64,000 nucleotides of DNA from Sphingomonadaceae bacterium (GCA_009926135.1 RFPL01000013.1:16960-80959); one strand, 5' to 3'. Shown: positions 48,452 through 58,367, counted from the first letter of the stretch. Translations and numbers: made by a program. Notes: generated by a model from the letters alone, not told the origin.

Positions 48452-49800
48452 TGGCGATCGAACTCAAGATGCCCGCACTGTCCCCGACGATGGAAGAGGG
48501 GACCCTGGCCAAGTGGCTGGTCAAGGAAGGAGATACGGTCAAGTCCGGCGACATCCTGGCCGAGATCGAGACCGACAAGGCGACGATGGAATTCGAAGCC
48601 GTCGACGAAGGCGTGGTCGGCAAGATTCTGGTTCCGGAAGGGACCGAGGGCGTCAAGGTCGGCACGGTGATTGCGGTGATCGGGGGAGAAGGGGAGAGCG
48701 CCCCGGCTACTCCAGCCGCTCCGGCCACTCCTGTCGTTGCGCCTGCTCCGGCAGCCGCGGCCGAGCGTCCGGCTCCTGCGCCGCGCAAGGCCGATCCGGC
48801 AGTTCCAGCTGGCACCAACATGAAAAGCTCGACTGTCCGCGAAGCGCTGCGCGATGCCATGGCCGAGGAAATGCGCCGCGATAACCGCGTCTTCGTGATG
48901 GGCGAGGAAGTGGCCGAGTATCAGGGGGCCTACAAGGTCACCCAGGGCCTGCTCGAGGAATTCGGGCCGCAGCGGGTGATCGATACTCCGATTACCGAAT
49001 ACGGCTTTGCCGGGATCGGCGCAGGGGCGGCCATGGGCGGTTTGCGCCCCGTGATCGAATTCATGACCTTCAACTTCGCCATGCAGGCGATTGACCACAT
49101 CATCAATTCGGCCGCCAAGACCAATTACATGTCGGGCGGGCAGATGCGGTGCCCGGTCGTGTTCCGCGGCCCCAACGGCGCGGCCAGCCGCGTCGGCGCG
49201 CAGCACAGCCAGAATTATGGCCCGTGGTATGCCAGCGTCCCCGGTCTGGTCGTGATAGCGCCCTATGACGCGGCTGATGCCAAGGGCCTGCTGAAAGCCG
49301 CGATCCGCTGCGAAGACCCGGTGGTCTTCCTGGAAAACGAGCTGGTCTATGGCCGCACTTTCGAACTGCCGGAGCTTGACGATCACGTCCTGCCGATCGG
49401 CAAGGCACGGATCATGCGTGAAGGGCGCGATGTGACCATCGTGTCCTACTCGATCGGAGTCGGGCTGGCGCTGGAAGCAGCAGAGACGCTGGCGGGTGAG
49501 GGGATCGAGGCCGAAGTGCTCGACCTGCGCACCCTGCGTCCGCTTGACCGCGAAGCCGTGCTGACTTCGCTGGCCAAGACCAACCGCCTGGTCGTGGCCG
49601 AGGAAGGCTGGCCGCAGTGCTCGATTTCATCCGAAATCATGGCGCTGTGCATGGAAGAGGGCTTTGACCACCTCGACGCCCCGGTTCTGCGGGTCTGTGA
49701 TGAGGACGTACCGCTGCCCTATGCCGCCAATCTGGAAAAGGCCGCGATCATCGATTCCGCGAGGATTGCCGCTGCGGTGCGCAAGGTCTGCTATCGGTAG
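48451..49800 (+). CDS. pdhB: Pyruvate dehydrogenase E1 beta subunit with N-terminal lipoyl domain
   Basis: A 449-residue E1-beta subunit fused to a lipoyl domain (residues 1-80, lipoylated Lys43 in ETDKATME). An Ala/Pro-rich linker ([28 protein letters not shown]) follows, then the transketolase-like E1-beta domain ([43 protein letters not shown]). This fusion is characteristic of alphaproteobacterial PDH. The E2 gene is not in the window. Coupled to pdhA by TGATG. Confidence 0.97.
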   Translation: MAIELKMPALSPTMEEGTLAKWLVKEGDTVKSGDILAEIETDKATMEFEAVDEGVVGKILVPEGTEGVKVGTVIAVIGGEGESAPATPAAPATPVVAPAPAAAAERPAPAPRKADPAVPAGTNMKSSTVREALRDAMAEEMRRDNRVFVMGEEVAEYQGAYKVTQGLLEEFGPQRVIDTPITEYGFAGIGAGAAMGGLRPVIEFMTFNFAMQAIDHIINSAAKTNYMSGGQMRCPVVFRGPNGAASRVGAQHSQNYGPWYASVPGLVVIAPYDAADAKGLLKAAIRCEDPVVFLENELVYGRTFELPELDDHVLPIGKARIMREGRDVTIVSYSIGVGLALEAAETLAGEGIEAEVLDLRTLRPLDREAVLTSLAKTNRLVVAEEGWPQCSISSEIMALCMEEGFDHLDAPVLRVCDEDVPLPYAANLEKAAIIDSARIAAAVRKVCYR

Positions 49801-49820
49801 GGGCCATGCGGGCCGACCCG

Positions 49821-50510
49821 TCAGCTCATCGAGCCGTTTGAGCTGACCGAAATCTGGCCGGAATGGGCGCCGCACTGCTGCACCGGGTCCGGGGCGGCGG
49901 GATCGCGCTGATAAAGCTGCGAGATGTCGCGATCGTCGCGCACGGTGAACGATGCGATCGAGCTCATCTCGGCGTTGGTGACGAAGCGCTCCGAAACCAG
50001 CGGCTGGTAGGTGTAGCGGACCTCGACGAAGATTACCGCATCGTCGTCCTGGGCCAGGACCTCCTCGCCGACCGGGCCGATTCCGTTGGCCAGGTTCTGG
50101 TTCTCGACTCCATAGCTGGAATTGACCGGCTTGGCCCCGCGGCAGCGTTGCCACTGGATATATTGTTCGCCCGCGCCGCCGCCGCCCGCCGGGCGAACCT
50201 GCAGGCTGGAGATGATCACTCGGCCATATTGAAACAGCTTCAGCCCACCGGCCTGAAGCTGCGCGCCATAGAGCACGTCGTTGATGTCGCTCTCGTAGAC
50301 CTTGCGGTTCTGCAACGTCGAGAGGTCGCCCACGCGCGAGGCATTATCGGCAACCTGCACGGCGACCTGACCCAGCTTCATGCTCGTCAGCGCGTAGTTC
50401 GCCGTTTCCGTACCCCACAGGCCGGCCATCAGGACGAGCGGCGCACCAAGCGCAAATTCGGTCATCGCCACGCCGGAGCGGCTGCGAAGCAGGCGGCGCA
50501 GCGCGGTCAT
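49821..50510 (-). CDS. TadE-like pilus assembly protein (second triad, third gene)
   Basis: A 229-residue protein with a TadE-type N-terminus: basic leader, then GVAMTEFALGAPLVLMAGLWGTETANYALTSMKLGQ, in which the Glu of TEFAL is the conserved pseudopilin residue. The C-terminal periplasmic part has Cys residues and Gly-rich loops (PAGGGGAGEQYI). TadE proteins are minor pseudopilins of Tad/Flp pili. It overlaps the next-upstream tadE by ATGA. No Tad ATPase or pilin gene is present in the window. Confidence 0.82.
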   Translation of the reverse strand: MTALRRLLRSRSGVAMTEFALGAPLVLMAGLWGTETANYALTSMKLGQVAVQVADNASRVGDLSTLQNRKVYESDINDVLYGAQLQAGGLKLFQYGRVIISSLQVRPAGGGGAGEQYIQWQRCRGAKPVNSSYGVENQNLANGIGPVGEEVLAQDDDAVIFVEVRYTYQPLVSERFVTNAEMSSIASFTVRDDRDISQLYQRDPAAPDPVQQCGAHSGQISVSSNGSMS

Positions 50511-51106
50511 GTGCAGTTCCGCGTTACTGGCGTGCTGGTATCGGCAGTGCCGAACGGCTGGTTGCGCAGCACGGTGGCGCTTTTCATCCGCATCAGTTCG
50601 GACTGGCCGGGGATGAGCTTGGCAATCGGGAAGAGTCGGGGGTATTCGATTGCCACGGTGTAGAGCACCGCATCGCGCGCACCGCCAAAGCCGGCCTGGC
50701 CCGGATCGCGGTCCCAGGTGCCGTTGCTGTTGGCGTCCTCATAGGGTTCGCCCCTGTTGCAGGTGCCGTCGTTATCGACATCGGTCCAGTCCTCGGGCCG
50801 GCCGACGCTCGTGAAGCTTTGATAGGCCGTGCGGCTGAACCGGACCGTTGCAGCTGGCGAGATCGCCTTCACCGCCTTGGTGACGATTGCATCCAATGCC
50901 GCCTCGCGGCCTTCTGCACCTTCGATGGTCGAATTGCGCGCCGCCTGCTGGATCGCGCCGTTCAGCATCTGCGCGGTGTACATGTTGTGGGCCATGTCGA
51001 AGAGGCCCATCAACGTCAGCAGCAGCGCCGGGGCGATCAGCGCGAATTCGACGATCGTCGCACCCTGCCGGTCAGCGGCAAGCTTGCGGAGGCACCGGAA
51101 CCTCAC
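50507..51106 (-). CDS. TadE-like pilus assembly protein with Ca-binding-type loop (second triad, second gene)
   Basis: A 199-residue protein. The N-terminus has RQGATIVEFALIAPALLLTLMGLFDMAHNMY, the TadE signature with Glu20. An insert at about residues 109-134, DVDNDGTCNRGEPYEDANSN..., has the repeated Asp/Asn-x-Asp/Asn-x-Gly spacing of calcium-binding dockerin or thrombospondin-type-3 loops. It overlaps its neighbours on both sides (ATGA at 51103-51106 and 50507-50510). Confidence 0.83.
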   Translation of the reverse strand: MRFRCLRKLAADRQGATIVEFALIAPALLLTLMGLFDMAHNMYTAQMLNGAIQQAARNSTIEGAEGREAALDAIVTKAVKAISPAATVRFSRTAYQSFTSVGRPEDWTDVDNDGTCNRGEPYEDANSNGTWDRDPGQAGFGGARDAVLYTVAIEYPRLFPIAKLIPGQSELMRMKSATVLRNQPFGTADTSTPVTRNCT

Positions 51107-53037
51107 TTGGTCACCCGCAGGTCACCCAACTGGGCGGCAATCTTGCTGAACACGTCCTGCAACTCGGCGGCATCAGCCGCCTCGAAGGCACGGCCCGGAC
51201 CGGCGCAGGCCGACAGCACCGGATTCAGCGCGGTGCCAAAGCCGATCACCCATACGGTAATGTTGCGCTTTTTGGCCTCTTCGCAGGCCACCGCCGTGCG
51301 GCCTTCGACGACCTGGGTGAGGGTCTGCGAGGACGAGGTCGACCAGCGCCGGCCATCCAGCGGCTCCACGCCATAAGCGCCGTACGACAGGTCCAGCGGC
51401 GCGGTTTCCCCGTCGGTCAGGAAGATCATGTGCCGGCTGGTCGCGGAACTGCCCGCATCAGCGTTTTCAGGCGCGAAAATCCCGGTGGGTGACAGCATCC
51501 GTGCGCCCCAGATCATGCCGATGTCATGATACGTGCTGCCTTCGGCGAACAGGCTGTCGACATAAGTCGAAACTTCCCCGGCGGTCATCGGGGCCAGCTT
51601 GCGGGCTGGGGCAGGGCAGGCTGAGAGGCCAGCCCAACCGGCGTTGAGATAGTTCCAATCAGCATCCGAAGTGCCCGGTGTGGGAACAAACGTGCCTCGG
51701 CCGCCCCAATCCATGGCCCGGACAAACGAGACGTCGTTGAGTATCGGGCGCCACTGGGTGCTCGGGTCTCCTGGAGATGGCACGAGGTCGATATCCAGAT
51801 CGAGCGCGCGGCTGAAATCCACATCGGAATAGTCGGTGATTTCATAGGTATCACGTTCTTCGACGCAGCCGCGGAACCAGGCATCGAAAGCGGTCGGGTT
51901 CATCGGATCGCCGGCCATGCGCGGAATCGTCACCTTGGTGCCAACCCGCATCGTGCCGCTGCCAGTGTCCTTGAGGCCCGAGACATCGACCGGGATCGCC
52001 TGATAGCGCCAGGTCATGATCGGCATGCTCCGTTGGCCCTGGTTGAGATAGCTGTAGATGTAGCGATAGGCGACGTAGACCCGCGGCGTCACTTTTCGGC
52101 GTGTCGAATCGATCCACTCACAGGTGTAATCGATCCCGTTCAGCAGGTACTCCCAGTTCTCGGTGCCGTTCGGATCCTTCCAGTACTTCAACTGAGACCA
52201 TGCCAGCGTATCGGAAGGGCAGACCAGGCTGATGAAAGATGTGCCGACCGTGTCGCTGCCGCTGACATAGGTCCAGTTCTGGGTAAAGACCGGGCCAGTC
52301 GTGGTCGCGCCCGTATCGTGCTGCACCCGGCCCTGGTAGTTCCACTCATCAACCATCCAGTCGGCATCCAGGATGCCGCCGACATTGACGTTGGTCGAAT
52401 AGGGCAGGAAGCCATAGCGGATCACGGTGCCTGGGGTCTTGCTGCCTTCGAGCTGGGCGTGGAAATCCTTGACCACATCGCGCAGCACCTCGATCCGCGG
52501 CTGGCTGTCGCCGGGATTGGTCCAGGCCATCGAGCCCGTGGTATCGAGCACGAACATCACGTCAGTGTTGCTGAAGTTCAGCTTGGCCTGGCAAGCGACG
52601 GTCAGGTCAGTCTTGTCATAACCGAACAGGTTCATGATCGTGGTCGGGACTTCGACCGAGGCATCGCCAGTGATCGCGTAGTCCGGCTCGAGCGTCATCT
52701 CGAAGGCCCGGTTCACCGAACCATAGGCACCGGCACGGAAGTTGATGTTGAAGAACCGGTTGCCAATGGTCGTGACATCGGCCGGGACTTCGCCCGTGGT
52801 GACAACTTGCGAACCGAGCTTCTTGCGCGCGGCCAGCACCCCGGCATCGCAGGCTTGTTGCAGCCGGCTCTGCGCCAGATAGCTGCGCCCCATGTCGACC
52901 CCGCCGCCGACCAGCGCGAGCAGCGGAAACAGCCCGGCAGCGAGCATCGCCAGCGTATTACCGGCCAGGTCGCGCGCCAGCCGCGACAGGAAGGACTGGC
53001 CCTCCTGCTTGCCGGCTGTCTGCTGATCCCTGGTCAT
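51103..53037 (-). CDS. TadG-like protein with von Willebrand factor A domain (second triad, first gene)
   Basis: A 644-residue protein. The N-terminal TadG region is NTLAMLAAGLFPLLALVGGGVDMGRSYLAQSRLQQACDAGVLAARK, a single span followed by the conserved helix. A vWA domain starts at about residue 158 with a MIDAS-type DTTGSM (Asp165-Ser169) and continues to the C-terminus (IFLTDGETAP near 580). TadG-type vWA proteins are envelope-anchored factors linked to Tad pili. It overlaps the next gene by ATGA and is followed upstream by about 160 bp without a gene. Confidence 0.87.
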   Translation of the reverse strand: MTRDQQTAGKQEGQSFLSRLARDLAGNTLAMLAAGLFPLLALVGGGVDMGRSYLAQSRLQQACDAGVLAARKKLGSQVVTTGEVPADVTTIGNRFFNINFRAGAYGSVNRAFEMTLEPDYAITGDASVEVPTTIMNLFGYDKTDLTVACQAKLNFSNTDVMFVLDTTGSMAWTNPGDSQPRIEVLRDVVKDFHAQLEGSKTPGTVIRYGFLPYSTNVNVGGILDADWMVDEWNYQGRVQHDTGATTTGPVFTQNWTYVSGSDTVGTSFISLVCPSDTLAWSQLKYWKDPNGTENWEYLLNGIDYTCEWIDSTRRKVTPRVYVAYRYIYSYLNQGQRSMPIMTWRYQAIPVDVSGLKDTGSGTMRVGTKVTIPRMAGDPMNPTAFDAWFRGCVEERDTYEITDYSDVDFSRALDLDIDLVPSPGDPSTQWRPILNDVSFVRAMDWGGRGTFVPTPGTSDADWNYLNAGWAGLSACPAPARKLAPMTAGEVSTYVDSLFAEGSTYHDIGMIWGARMLSPTGIFAPENADAGSSATSRHMIFLTDGETAPLDLSYGAYGVEPLDGRRWSTSSSQTLTQVVEGRTAVACEEAKKRNITVWVIGFGTALNPVLSACAGPGRAFEAADAAELQDVFSKIAAQLGDLRVTK

Positions 53038-53199
53038 GTGCTGGCGCGCCCCGCGTTGATACGCTGGGGGTCGTAGCCGCCCGCCGTTACCGGGTTGCCT
53101 AAGGAGTGTGGTTAAGCAGCGGTAAAATAGACAGAAAATTGCATCATTCGGAGCAGATAGACCGCGAGTGCGCGTTAGCGTTTCAGCCCGGGGACCCGG

Positions 53200-53634
53200 T
53201 CAGGTAACGACGAAGATCGGCCGCGAAAAGCTGAGCGGGATATCGCCAACGCCAATCGCGCTGAGCATGGTCGGGACGCGGTAGGTCACCGTCAGCGTCA
53301 TTTCGGTTGCCCCGATCACGCGCTGTGTCGGTGCCGCGATCACCGAGGCGTTGAACCGATCGTTGAGGAGGCCATAGGGCGATGTGGTCGCAATGGAGCG
53401 GGCATAGTTGCTGAGCTGCGAGTGCGATAGCTTGTTGCTGGTCTGGTAATTGACCACGGTATAGCGGGCCGTATCTGCAGCCACGGCGCGCAGCGCATTG
53501 TAGTTCTGCATGCCGATCCCGACCTGAAACACGCCGAACATCAGCGACAGGATGGCGGGGGCCAGGATCGCGAATTCAACCAGCGCTGCACCATCGGCTG
53601 CCCGCCAGAGATCAAGGATACGGCGCTGCTTCAT
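53200..53634 (-). CDS. TadE-like pilus assembly protein (first triad, third gene)
   Basis: A 144-residue protein with the TadE signature GAALVEFAILAPAILSLMFGVFQVGIGMQNYNALRAVAADTARY (Glu21). A short beta-rich C-terminal part ends in FSRPIFVVT. Its ATG overlaps the stop of the gene before it (ATGA). It is last in the first triad. Confidence 0.84.
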   Translation of the reverse strand: MKQRRILDLWRAADGAALVEFAILAPAILSLMFGVFQVGIGMQNYNALRAVAADTARYTVVNYQTSNKLSHSQLSNYARSIATTSPYGLLNDRFNASVIAAPTQRVIGATEMTLTVTYRVPTMLSAIGVGDIPLSFSRPIFVVT

Positions 53635-54104
53635 GCCTTGGTCGCCTGTTTATACATGACGTAACGGCTCTGGTCGAAATTGAGCGCATTCCCCACGCCA
53701 TACTCTGCCCAGACCGGCGTATAGCTGTCCGTGATCTGGATCTTCACATAGCTCGCAACGCGCGTGCCCTGGGCACAGGTGTTGGCGGTGACATAGACGT
53801 TTGCGCCGTCACAGCGATAGGCCTCGGTCACAGATACGTTGGTGGCCGGCAGGTCTGTCGACGCCATGATCACCTGTTGCAGCGTCAGCCGTTCCTCGGG
53901 CGTATCGGGATCAGTGGCCAGCGCGATCGCCTGGGCTTCATCCATCGCTGACTGCAATTCCGACTGGCGCGCGACGATCGTGCTGATCTGGAACGCGCCC
54001 AGGCTCATCAGCACCAGCACCGGCGCGACGAAGGCGGTTTCGATCGCGACAGTCCCGCGCTTGTTGCGGCGCAGGCAGCGGGCAAGGTTACGCGGCCGGA
54101 TCAT
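53631..54104 (-). CDS. TadE-like pilus assembly protein (first triad, second gene)
   Basis: A 157-residue protein with RGTVAIETAFVAPVLVLMSLGAFQISTIVARQSELQSAMDEAQAIALA, the TadE-like N-terminal span in which the usual VEFA is IETA. The C-terminal part has a Cys pair (AYRCDGANVYVTANTCAQG). Start ATG 54104 overlaps the stop of the TadG-like gene (ATGA); an extension into that gene is rejected. Confidence 0.82.
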   Translation of the reverse strand: MIRPRNLARCLRRNKRGTVAIETAFVAPVLVLMSLGAFQISTIVARQSELQSAMDEAQAIALATDPDTPEERLTLQQVIMASTDLPATNVSVTEAYRCDGANVYVTANTCAQGTRVASYVKIQITDSYTPVWAEYGVGNALNFDQSRYVMYKQATKA

Positions 54105-55690
54105 ACGACGAGCTTCACCTTGCTGGTCAAGGTTGCGACAACAGTGTCCTCGCTCAGGCCGCTCGGGCAGAACGAGGTCATGTTGGCGGTCCCGGTGATG
54201 TTGATCGTGGCCGCGGCGATCATCAGGCACTGGCTGGTAACCTTGGCCGTCCCGGCAAAGTCCAGGCCGCTCTTCGGCAGATAGATCGTGCCATTCAGCA
54301 CGGTCGTGCTGGTGCCGTTGATGTTGTTCTTGCTCGTGCCGCTGGAATCGCGGGCCTCGAAGATCAGCATCCCGGCCAGCTTGTTGGCGTCACTTTCCGA
54401 AACGCCGCGGGCAATCAGGTCAGAGGCCTGCATCGCTGTCAGGTTGATGTTCGATCCACCCGTGATCTTCACATAGGCGCCGTTCTTCAGCACGAACATC
54501 ACGCCCGCGCCGTTGACTTCGTACAGCCCGGTGATCTCCAGGCCGCCGCCATCGATGATGTAGACGCCCTTCTTGAAGGTGGTGGCGCAGGCGACCTTGA
54601 TATCCGTGTAGGTGCCGGGTTCCACATTGCCGACGTCCGGCTCGGTTACCGTGTTTGTGCCGCTGTAGGTCGTGGTGGTGACCGTCGTGGCCTTTTCCCA
54701 GACGGTGTTGGCATTGTTACCGTTGTTGGCGTTGGTCCACTTGATTGTAGTCGTCGTGACCTGTCCGTCGACAACCTCGGACGTTACAATTGTGTAGCTG
54801 GGCGGGGTGGTCAGGCTGACCGGCTGTTTTGCGCGGTTGTAGTTGGTCTGGACGGCTGTGTTGTAATCAGCGCCCTTCCAGTAAGTGTAGGTGGTGGTCG
54901 CGGTCGACCCGACGTAGGCATACTTGGTGCTCTTGCCCTTCACGCAGGTATAGGTGCGGGCAATCTGGGATTCAGGCGGGTTGGGCGGCGTCAGCGATGC
55001 ATAGGGGTCCTGCAGACCCTCCATGTATTCGAACACCTTGTTGTTGTCGGTGCCATTGAACCAGTCGTCGATGCCCCCGCGCGAGAGCACCCAGCCGGCG
55101 TTGATGTCCGGATCGCCATTGACCACCACCGAGGTGGGCGAGTTCGACAGCGCCGCCATCCCGCACCCGGCGGTGATCACCGATGTACCGCCGATCGTGA
55201 TCGCACCAGAATCGTCTTCGTCGATGGCGATCAGGCAGCTGGTGTAGGTCGCGCCCTCGGTATAGGCGGCCTGGGCATAGACCGACACGGTGGTCGCGTT
55301 GCCGGTCAGGAAACTGGAAAAGGGCAGGCTGCGGGTGGCCGAGGCCTGGACCACGACGCTGTTGTTGCTGCCGCCCGAATAGTTGGCGAGCTGGACCGTT
55401 GGTGTGCTGGCGAAATCGCGCACCACCGCAAGGTTCGAGTTGTATTCCTGTTGCGCGCGGCTTTGATAAGCACTGGCGGATCCGCTCTGGGTCCGCGCCC
55501 AGGCCCCGGCGAGCGCAGCCTGGTCGACGGCATATTGCAGCTCGCGCTTCCAGGAATACCACTGCGCCACGTCAACCGCGAGGCCAGAGCTGCCGATCAG
55601 CGCCGGCATGCCGAGTGCCACCAGCATCGCGGCATTGCCGCTGGTGCTGCGCTTGAGGTTTCGCATGGTACGACGAATCGAAGCGAACAT
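54101..55690 (-). CDS. TadG-like protein without vWA domain (first triad, first gene)
   Basis: A 529-residue protein. The N-terminus is TadG-type (GNAAMLVALGMPALIGSSGLAVDVAQWYSWKRELQYAVDQAALAGAWA). The remainder is Thr/Asn/Gly/Val-rich and beta-prone. No DxSxS-type MIDAS is seen. A segment with regular short strands (GVYIIDGGGLEITGLYEVNGAGVMFVL ... GGSNINLTAM ... NNINGTSTTVLNGTIYLP) looks like a beta-helix. ATG 55690 has AGGGGG 5 nt upstream and gives the TadG N-terminus directly. First gene of the first triad. Confidence 0.8.
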   Translation of the reverse strand: MFASIRRTMRNLKRSTSGNAAMLVALGMPALIGSSGLAVDVAQWYSWKRELQYAVDQAALAGAWARTQSGSASAYQSRAQQEYNSNLAVVRDFASTPTVQLANYSGGSNNSVVVQASATRSLPFSSFLTGNATTVSVYAQAAYTEGATYTSCLIAIDEDDSGAITIGGTSVITAGCGMAALSNSPTSVVVNGDPDINAGWVLSRGGIDDWFNGTDNNKVFEYMEGLQDPYASLTPPNPPESQIARTYTCVKGKSTKYAYVGSTATTTYTYWKGADYNTAVQTNYNRAKQPVSLTTPPSYTIVTSEVVDGQVTTTTIKWTNANNGNNANTVWEKATTVTTTTYSGTNTVTEPDVGNVEPGTYTDIKVACATTFKKGVYIIDGGGLEITGLYEVNGAGVMFVLKNGAYVKITGGSNINLTAMQASDLIARGVSESDANKLAGMLIFEARDSSGTSKNNINGTSTTVLNGTIYLPKSGLDFAGTAKVTSQCLMIAAATINITGTANMTSFCPSGLSEDTVVATLTSKVKLVV

Positions 55691-55803
55691 GGCGCCCCCT
55701 AAAGGTGGAATCGGTCTATCTCGTGCTGTTACTGGCACGGCTCTGGTTTGCGCTTCTTGAAGCAACCGGGTTAACAGCCCGTTAGGCCGGGGCGGAGCCC
55801 GCC

Positions 55804-56445
55804 TTGCCAGCGGCATCGCCGGGCCGCAGAAGTCCGCTTCGCAATGGGGTCCAGTTAGTGTTCGAAGATAGTCTTCCGCCCGAAGTCCGCCTGGCATTGG
55901 CCTATGCTCCGGCCAGCCAGCGCCCTGTTCAGCTTGCCGCTTTTGCGCTGGATGCCAGACTGGCTGGGATCGCTGCCAATGCCCGTGAGGTGCTGCTGGC
56001 GCAGCTCAAGCTGGCCTGGTGGCGCGAGCGGCTGGCCGAAGATCCAGCGCGGCGGCCGCAGGGTGAGCCCTTGCTGGCGGCACTCGCAGCATGGCAGGGG
56101 CCGGTCGATCCGCTGCTGGCGCTGATCGACGGCTGGGAAGCCATGCTCGATCCGGATGAACGAGATCTGGCGGCACTGGCCGCTGCTCGCGCGGCGCTGG
56201 CGCGGGGGCTGGCGATGCAGGCCGGACGGCCCGAGGCAGCCGACCTTGCGGGCCGCGCCTTGCATGACTGGAGCCTGGCGTCGCTGGGCGCGGGCAGCGA
56301 TTGGCCGGGGCTGTCCCTGCCGCGCCAGCTGCGCGCGCTGGCGGTGCTCCACGGCCTGGCCCGGCGGCGCAAGGGACAGATGCCACTGCTCGATGGGCCG
56401 CTGGCCTTGGCAGCGGCGATGCGGATTGGCATGATAGGGCGCTGA
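55804..56445 (+). CDS. Squalene/phytoene-synthase-like protein
   Basis: A 213-residue helical protein with VRLALAYAPASQRPVQLAAFALDARLAGI and VLLAQLKLAWWRERLAEDP, a pattern resembling the squalene/phytoene synthase fold. The two Asp-rich DxxxD motifs needed for prenyl transfer are not apparent and the length is short, so an enzymatic role is doubtful. TTG start at 55804 with GGAG at 55794-55797; GTG 55858 is an alternative. It is divergent from the first Tad triad. Confidence 0.65.
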   Translation: MPAASPGRRSPLRNGVQLVFEDSLPPEVRLALAYAPASQRPVQLAAFALDARLAGIAANAREVLLAQLKLAWWRERLAEDPARRPQGEPLLAALAAWQGPVDPLLALIDGWEAMLDPDERDLAALAAARAALARGLAMQAGRPEAADLAGRALHDWSLASLGAGSDWPGLSLPRQLRALAVLHGLARRRKGQMPLLDGPLALAAAMRIGMIGR

Positions 56446-56468
56446 AATCACGCGAGGAAGACAGGGCG

Positions 56469-56936
56469 ATGAACCGGACCGTATTGGGCGCTGTGGGTGC
56501 CTTGCTGCTGGCCGCCGCCGGGCTGTTCTGGTGGCAGGGCCGCGCGGCAGTGGAAAGTGCCGCCCCGCCGCCGCCAACCCTGGCCGAGATTCCCGGCGAG
56601 GGCGATCTGGAGGTGATCCCGACCGAGGATGGCGAGGGGGTGATGGGCGCGGACTTGCCCGAGGTGGACGAGGACACCCGCGAGGAGCGCCGCTTCAACC
56701 GGCTGGACCGCAACCGCGATAACCTGATCAGCCGCAGTGAGGCGCTGCAGCCGCGCGTTGCCGCGTTTCGCAAGCTCGACAAGGACCGCAACAACCTGCT
56801 GAGCTTTGAAGAGTGGTCAGTCGTCACCTCGAACCGCTTCAAGGGCGCCGATGCCAATGGCGATGCCAGCCTGACCCGGCAGGAATTCGTCACCACCCGG
56901 CCCAAGCAGAACCAGCGGCCAGACTGCCGCTGCTAG
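56469..56936 (+). CDS. Membrane-anchored or secreted EF-hand protein
   Basis: A 155-residue protein with an N-terminal hydrophobic segment (VLGAVGALLLAAAGLFWWQG), probably a signal anchor. An acidic linker and three EF-hand-like loops follow: residues 80-91 (DRNRDNLISRSE), 104-115 (DKDRNNLLSFEE) and 128-139 (DANGDASLTRQE), each with Asp at position 1 and Glu at position 12. It ends CRC. Calcium binding is likely; the role is unknown. It starts 23 bp after the phytoene-synthase-like gene. Confidence 0.83.
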   Translation: MNRTVLGAVGALLLAAAGLFWWQGRAAVESAAPPPPTLAEIPGEGDLEVIPTEDGEGVMGADLPEVDEDTREERRFNRLDRNRDNLISRSEALQPRVAAFRKLDKDRNNLLSFEEWSVVTSNRFKGADANGDASLTRQEFVTTRPKQNQRPDCRC

Positions 56937-56937
56937 G

Positions 56938-58299
56938 CTATCCCAGCCAGGTGGCGAGGTCAGCCTTGGCCCGGGCGGTATAGGCCTCCTTGCGGACCTT
57001 CTTCTTCACTTCGGCATCGACCGGCGGGAAGAGCCCGAAGTTGACGTTCATCGGCTGATAGCTGTCGGCTTCGGCATCGCCAGTGATGTGCGCCAGCAGC
57101 GCGCCCAGAGCGGTGGTACGGGGCGGGGCGGCCCAATCTTGCCCGGATGCTTCCGCTGCCGCCATCTGCCCTGCCAGCAGCCCAACTGCCGCACTTTCGA
57201 CATAGCCCTCGCAGCCGGTGATCTGGCCTGCAAAGCGGATGTGCGGCGCTTGCTTCAACCGCAATTGTCGGTCCAGCAGAGTGGGTGAATTGAGGAAGGT
57301 GTTGCGGTGCAGCCCGCCCAGCCGGGCGAACTCGGCCTGTTCCAGCCCCGGGATGGTGCGGAACACGCGGACCTGTTCAGCGTGCTTCAGCTTGGTCTGA
57401 AAGCCGACCATGTTCCACAGGGTGCCCAGCTTGTTGTCCTGGCGCAGCTGAACCACGGCATAGGGCCAGCGGCCATTGGGATGTTCCGGCGTGGCCCAGT
57501 GCGGGTTGTCGAGCCCCACGGGCTTCATTGGCCCGAAGCGAAGCGTTTCGACCCCGCGTTCGGCCATTACCTCAACTGGCATGCAGCCGTCGAAATAGGG
57601 GGTGTTGGCTTCCCATTCCTTGAATTCGGTCTTGTCGCCGGCCAGCAGTTCCTCGCGGAAGGCCAGGTACTGGTCCTTGGTCATCGGGCAGTTGATGTAA
57701 TCGCGCCCGTCACCGCCCATCTCGATCGAGGCTTCGGCACCCTTGTCCCAGCGGCTGGCCATCCATGCGACATCCATGTTGATGGACTCACGATAGACGA
57801 TCGGAGCAATGGCATCGAAGAAAGCCAGGCTGTCGGCGCCGGTGGCGGCACCGATCGAGCGAGCCAGCGTCTCTGCCGTCAGCGGACCAGTCGCGACGAT
57901 GGTCAGGCCAGCGGAGGGCAGCACGTCGATGCGCTCGCGCACCACGTCCAGCGTCGGCTGGGCAGCGAGGGCGGCCTCGACCTCGGCCGAGAATACATCG
58001 CGATCGACCGCGAGCGCGGAACCGGCGGGGACCCGCGCCTTGGCGGCCGCTGCCATGATCAGCGAATCGAGCTGGCGCATCTCGTAATGCAGCAGGCCGA
58101 CGGCGTTCTTCTCGTCATCGTCGGAGCGGAAGGAATTGGAGCAGACCAGTTCGGCCAGACCTGCCGTCTGGTGCGCCGGGGTCATGTCGCCGCCCCCGCG
58201 CATTTCCGACAGGCGGACCTTGAGACCGCGCCTGGCGAGCTGCCAGGCAGCCTCGCTGCCGGCCATGCCGCCGCCGATGATATGAACGTCATATGCCAT
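56938..58299 (-). CDS. trmFO: Methylenetetrahydrofolate--tRNA-(uracil-5-)-methyltransferase TrmFO
   Basis: Folate- and FAD-dependent enzyme making ribothymidine at position 54 of tRNA. The 453-residue protein has the FAD motif [20 protein letters not shown] and the conserved [24 protein letters not shown] and [21 protein letters not shown] blocks. ATG 58299 gives [11 protein letters not shown]. It is divergent from the YhhN-family gene (68 bp) and convergent with the EF-hand gene with one base between. Confidence 0.97.
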   Translation of the reverse strand: MAYDVHIIGGGMAGSEAAWQLARRGLKVRLSEMRGGGDMTPAHQTAGLAELVCSNSFRSDDDEKNAVGLLHYEMRQLDSLIMAAAAKARVPAGSALAVDRDVFSAEVEAALAAQPTLDVVRERIDVLPSAGLTIVATGPLTAETLARSIGAATGADSLAFFDAIAPIVYRESINMDVAWMASRWDKGAEASIEMGGDGRDYINCPMTKDQYLAFREELLAGDKTEFKEWEANTPYFDGCMPVEVMAERGVETLRFGPMKPVGLDNPHWATPEHPNGRWPYAVVQLRQDNKLGTLWNMVGFQTKLKHAEQVRVFRTIPGLEQAEFARLGGLHRNTFLNSPTLLDRQLRLKQAPHIRFAGQITGCEGYVESAAVGLLAGQMAAAEASGQDWAAPPRTTALGALLAHITGDAEADSYQPMNVNFGLFPPVDAEVKKKVRKEAYTARAKADLATWLG

Positions 58300-58367
58300 G
58301 CCCGCGCCCCTAGCCCTTGCGCGGCCGAGATTCCAGCGGCAAGCCTGCGGGCCGGGAGGGAACAACG

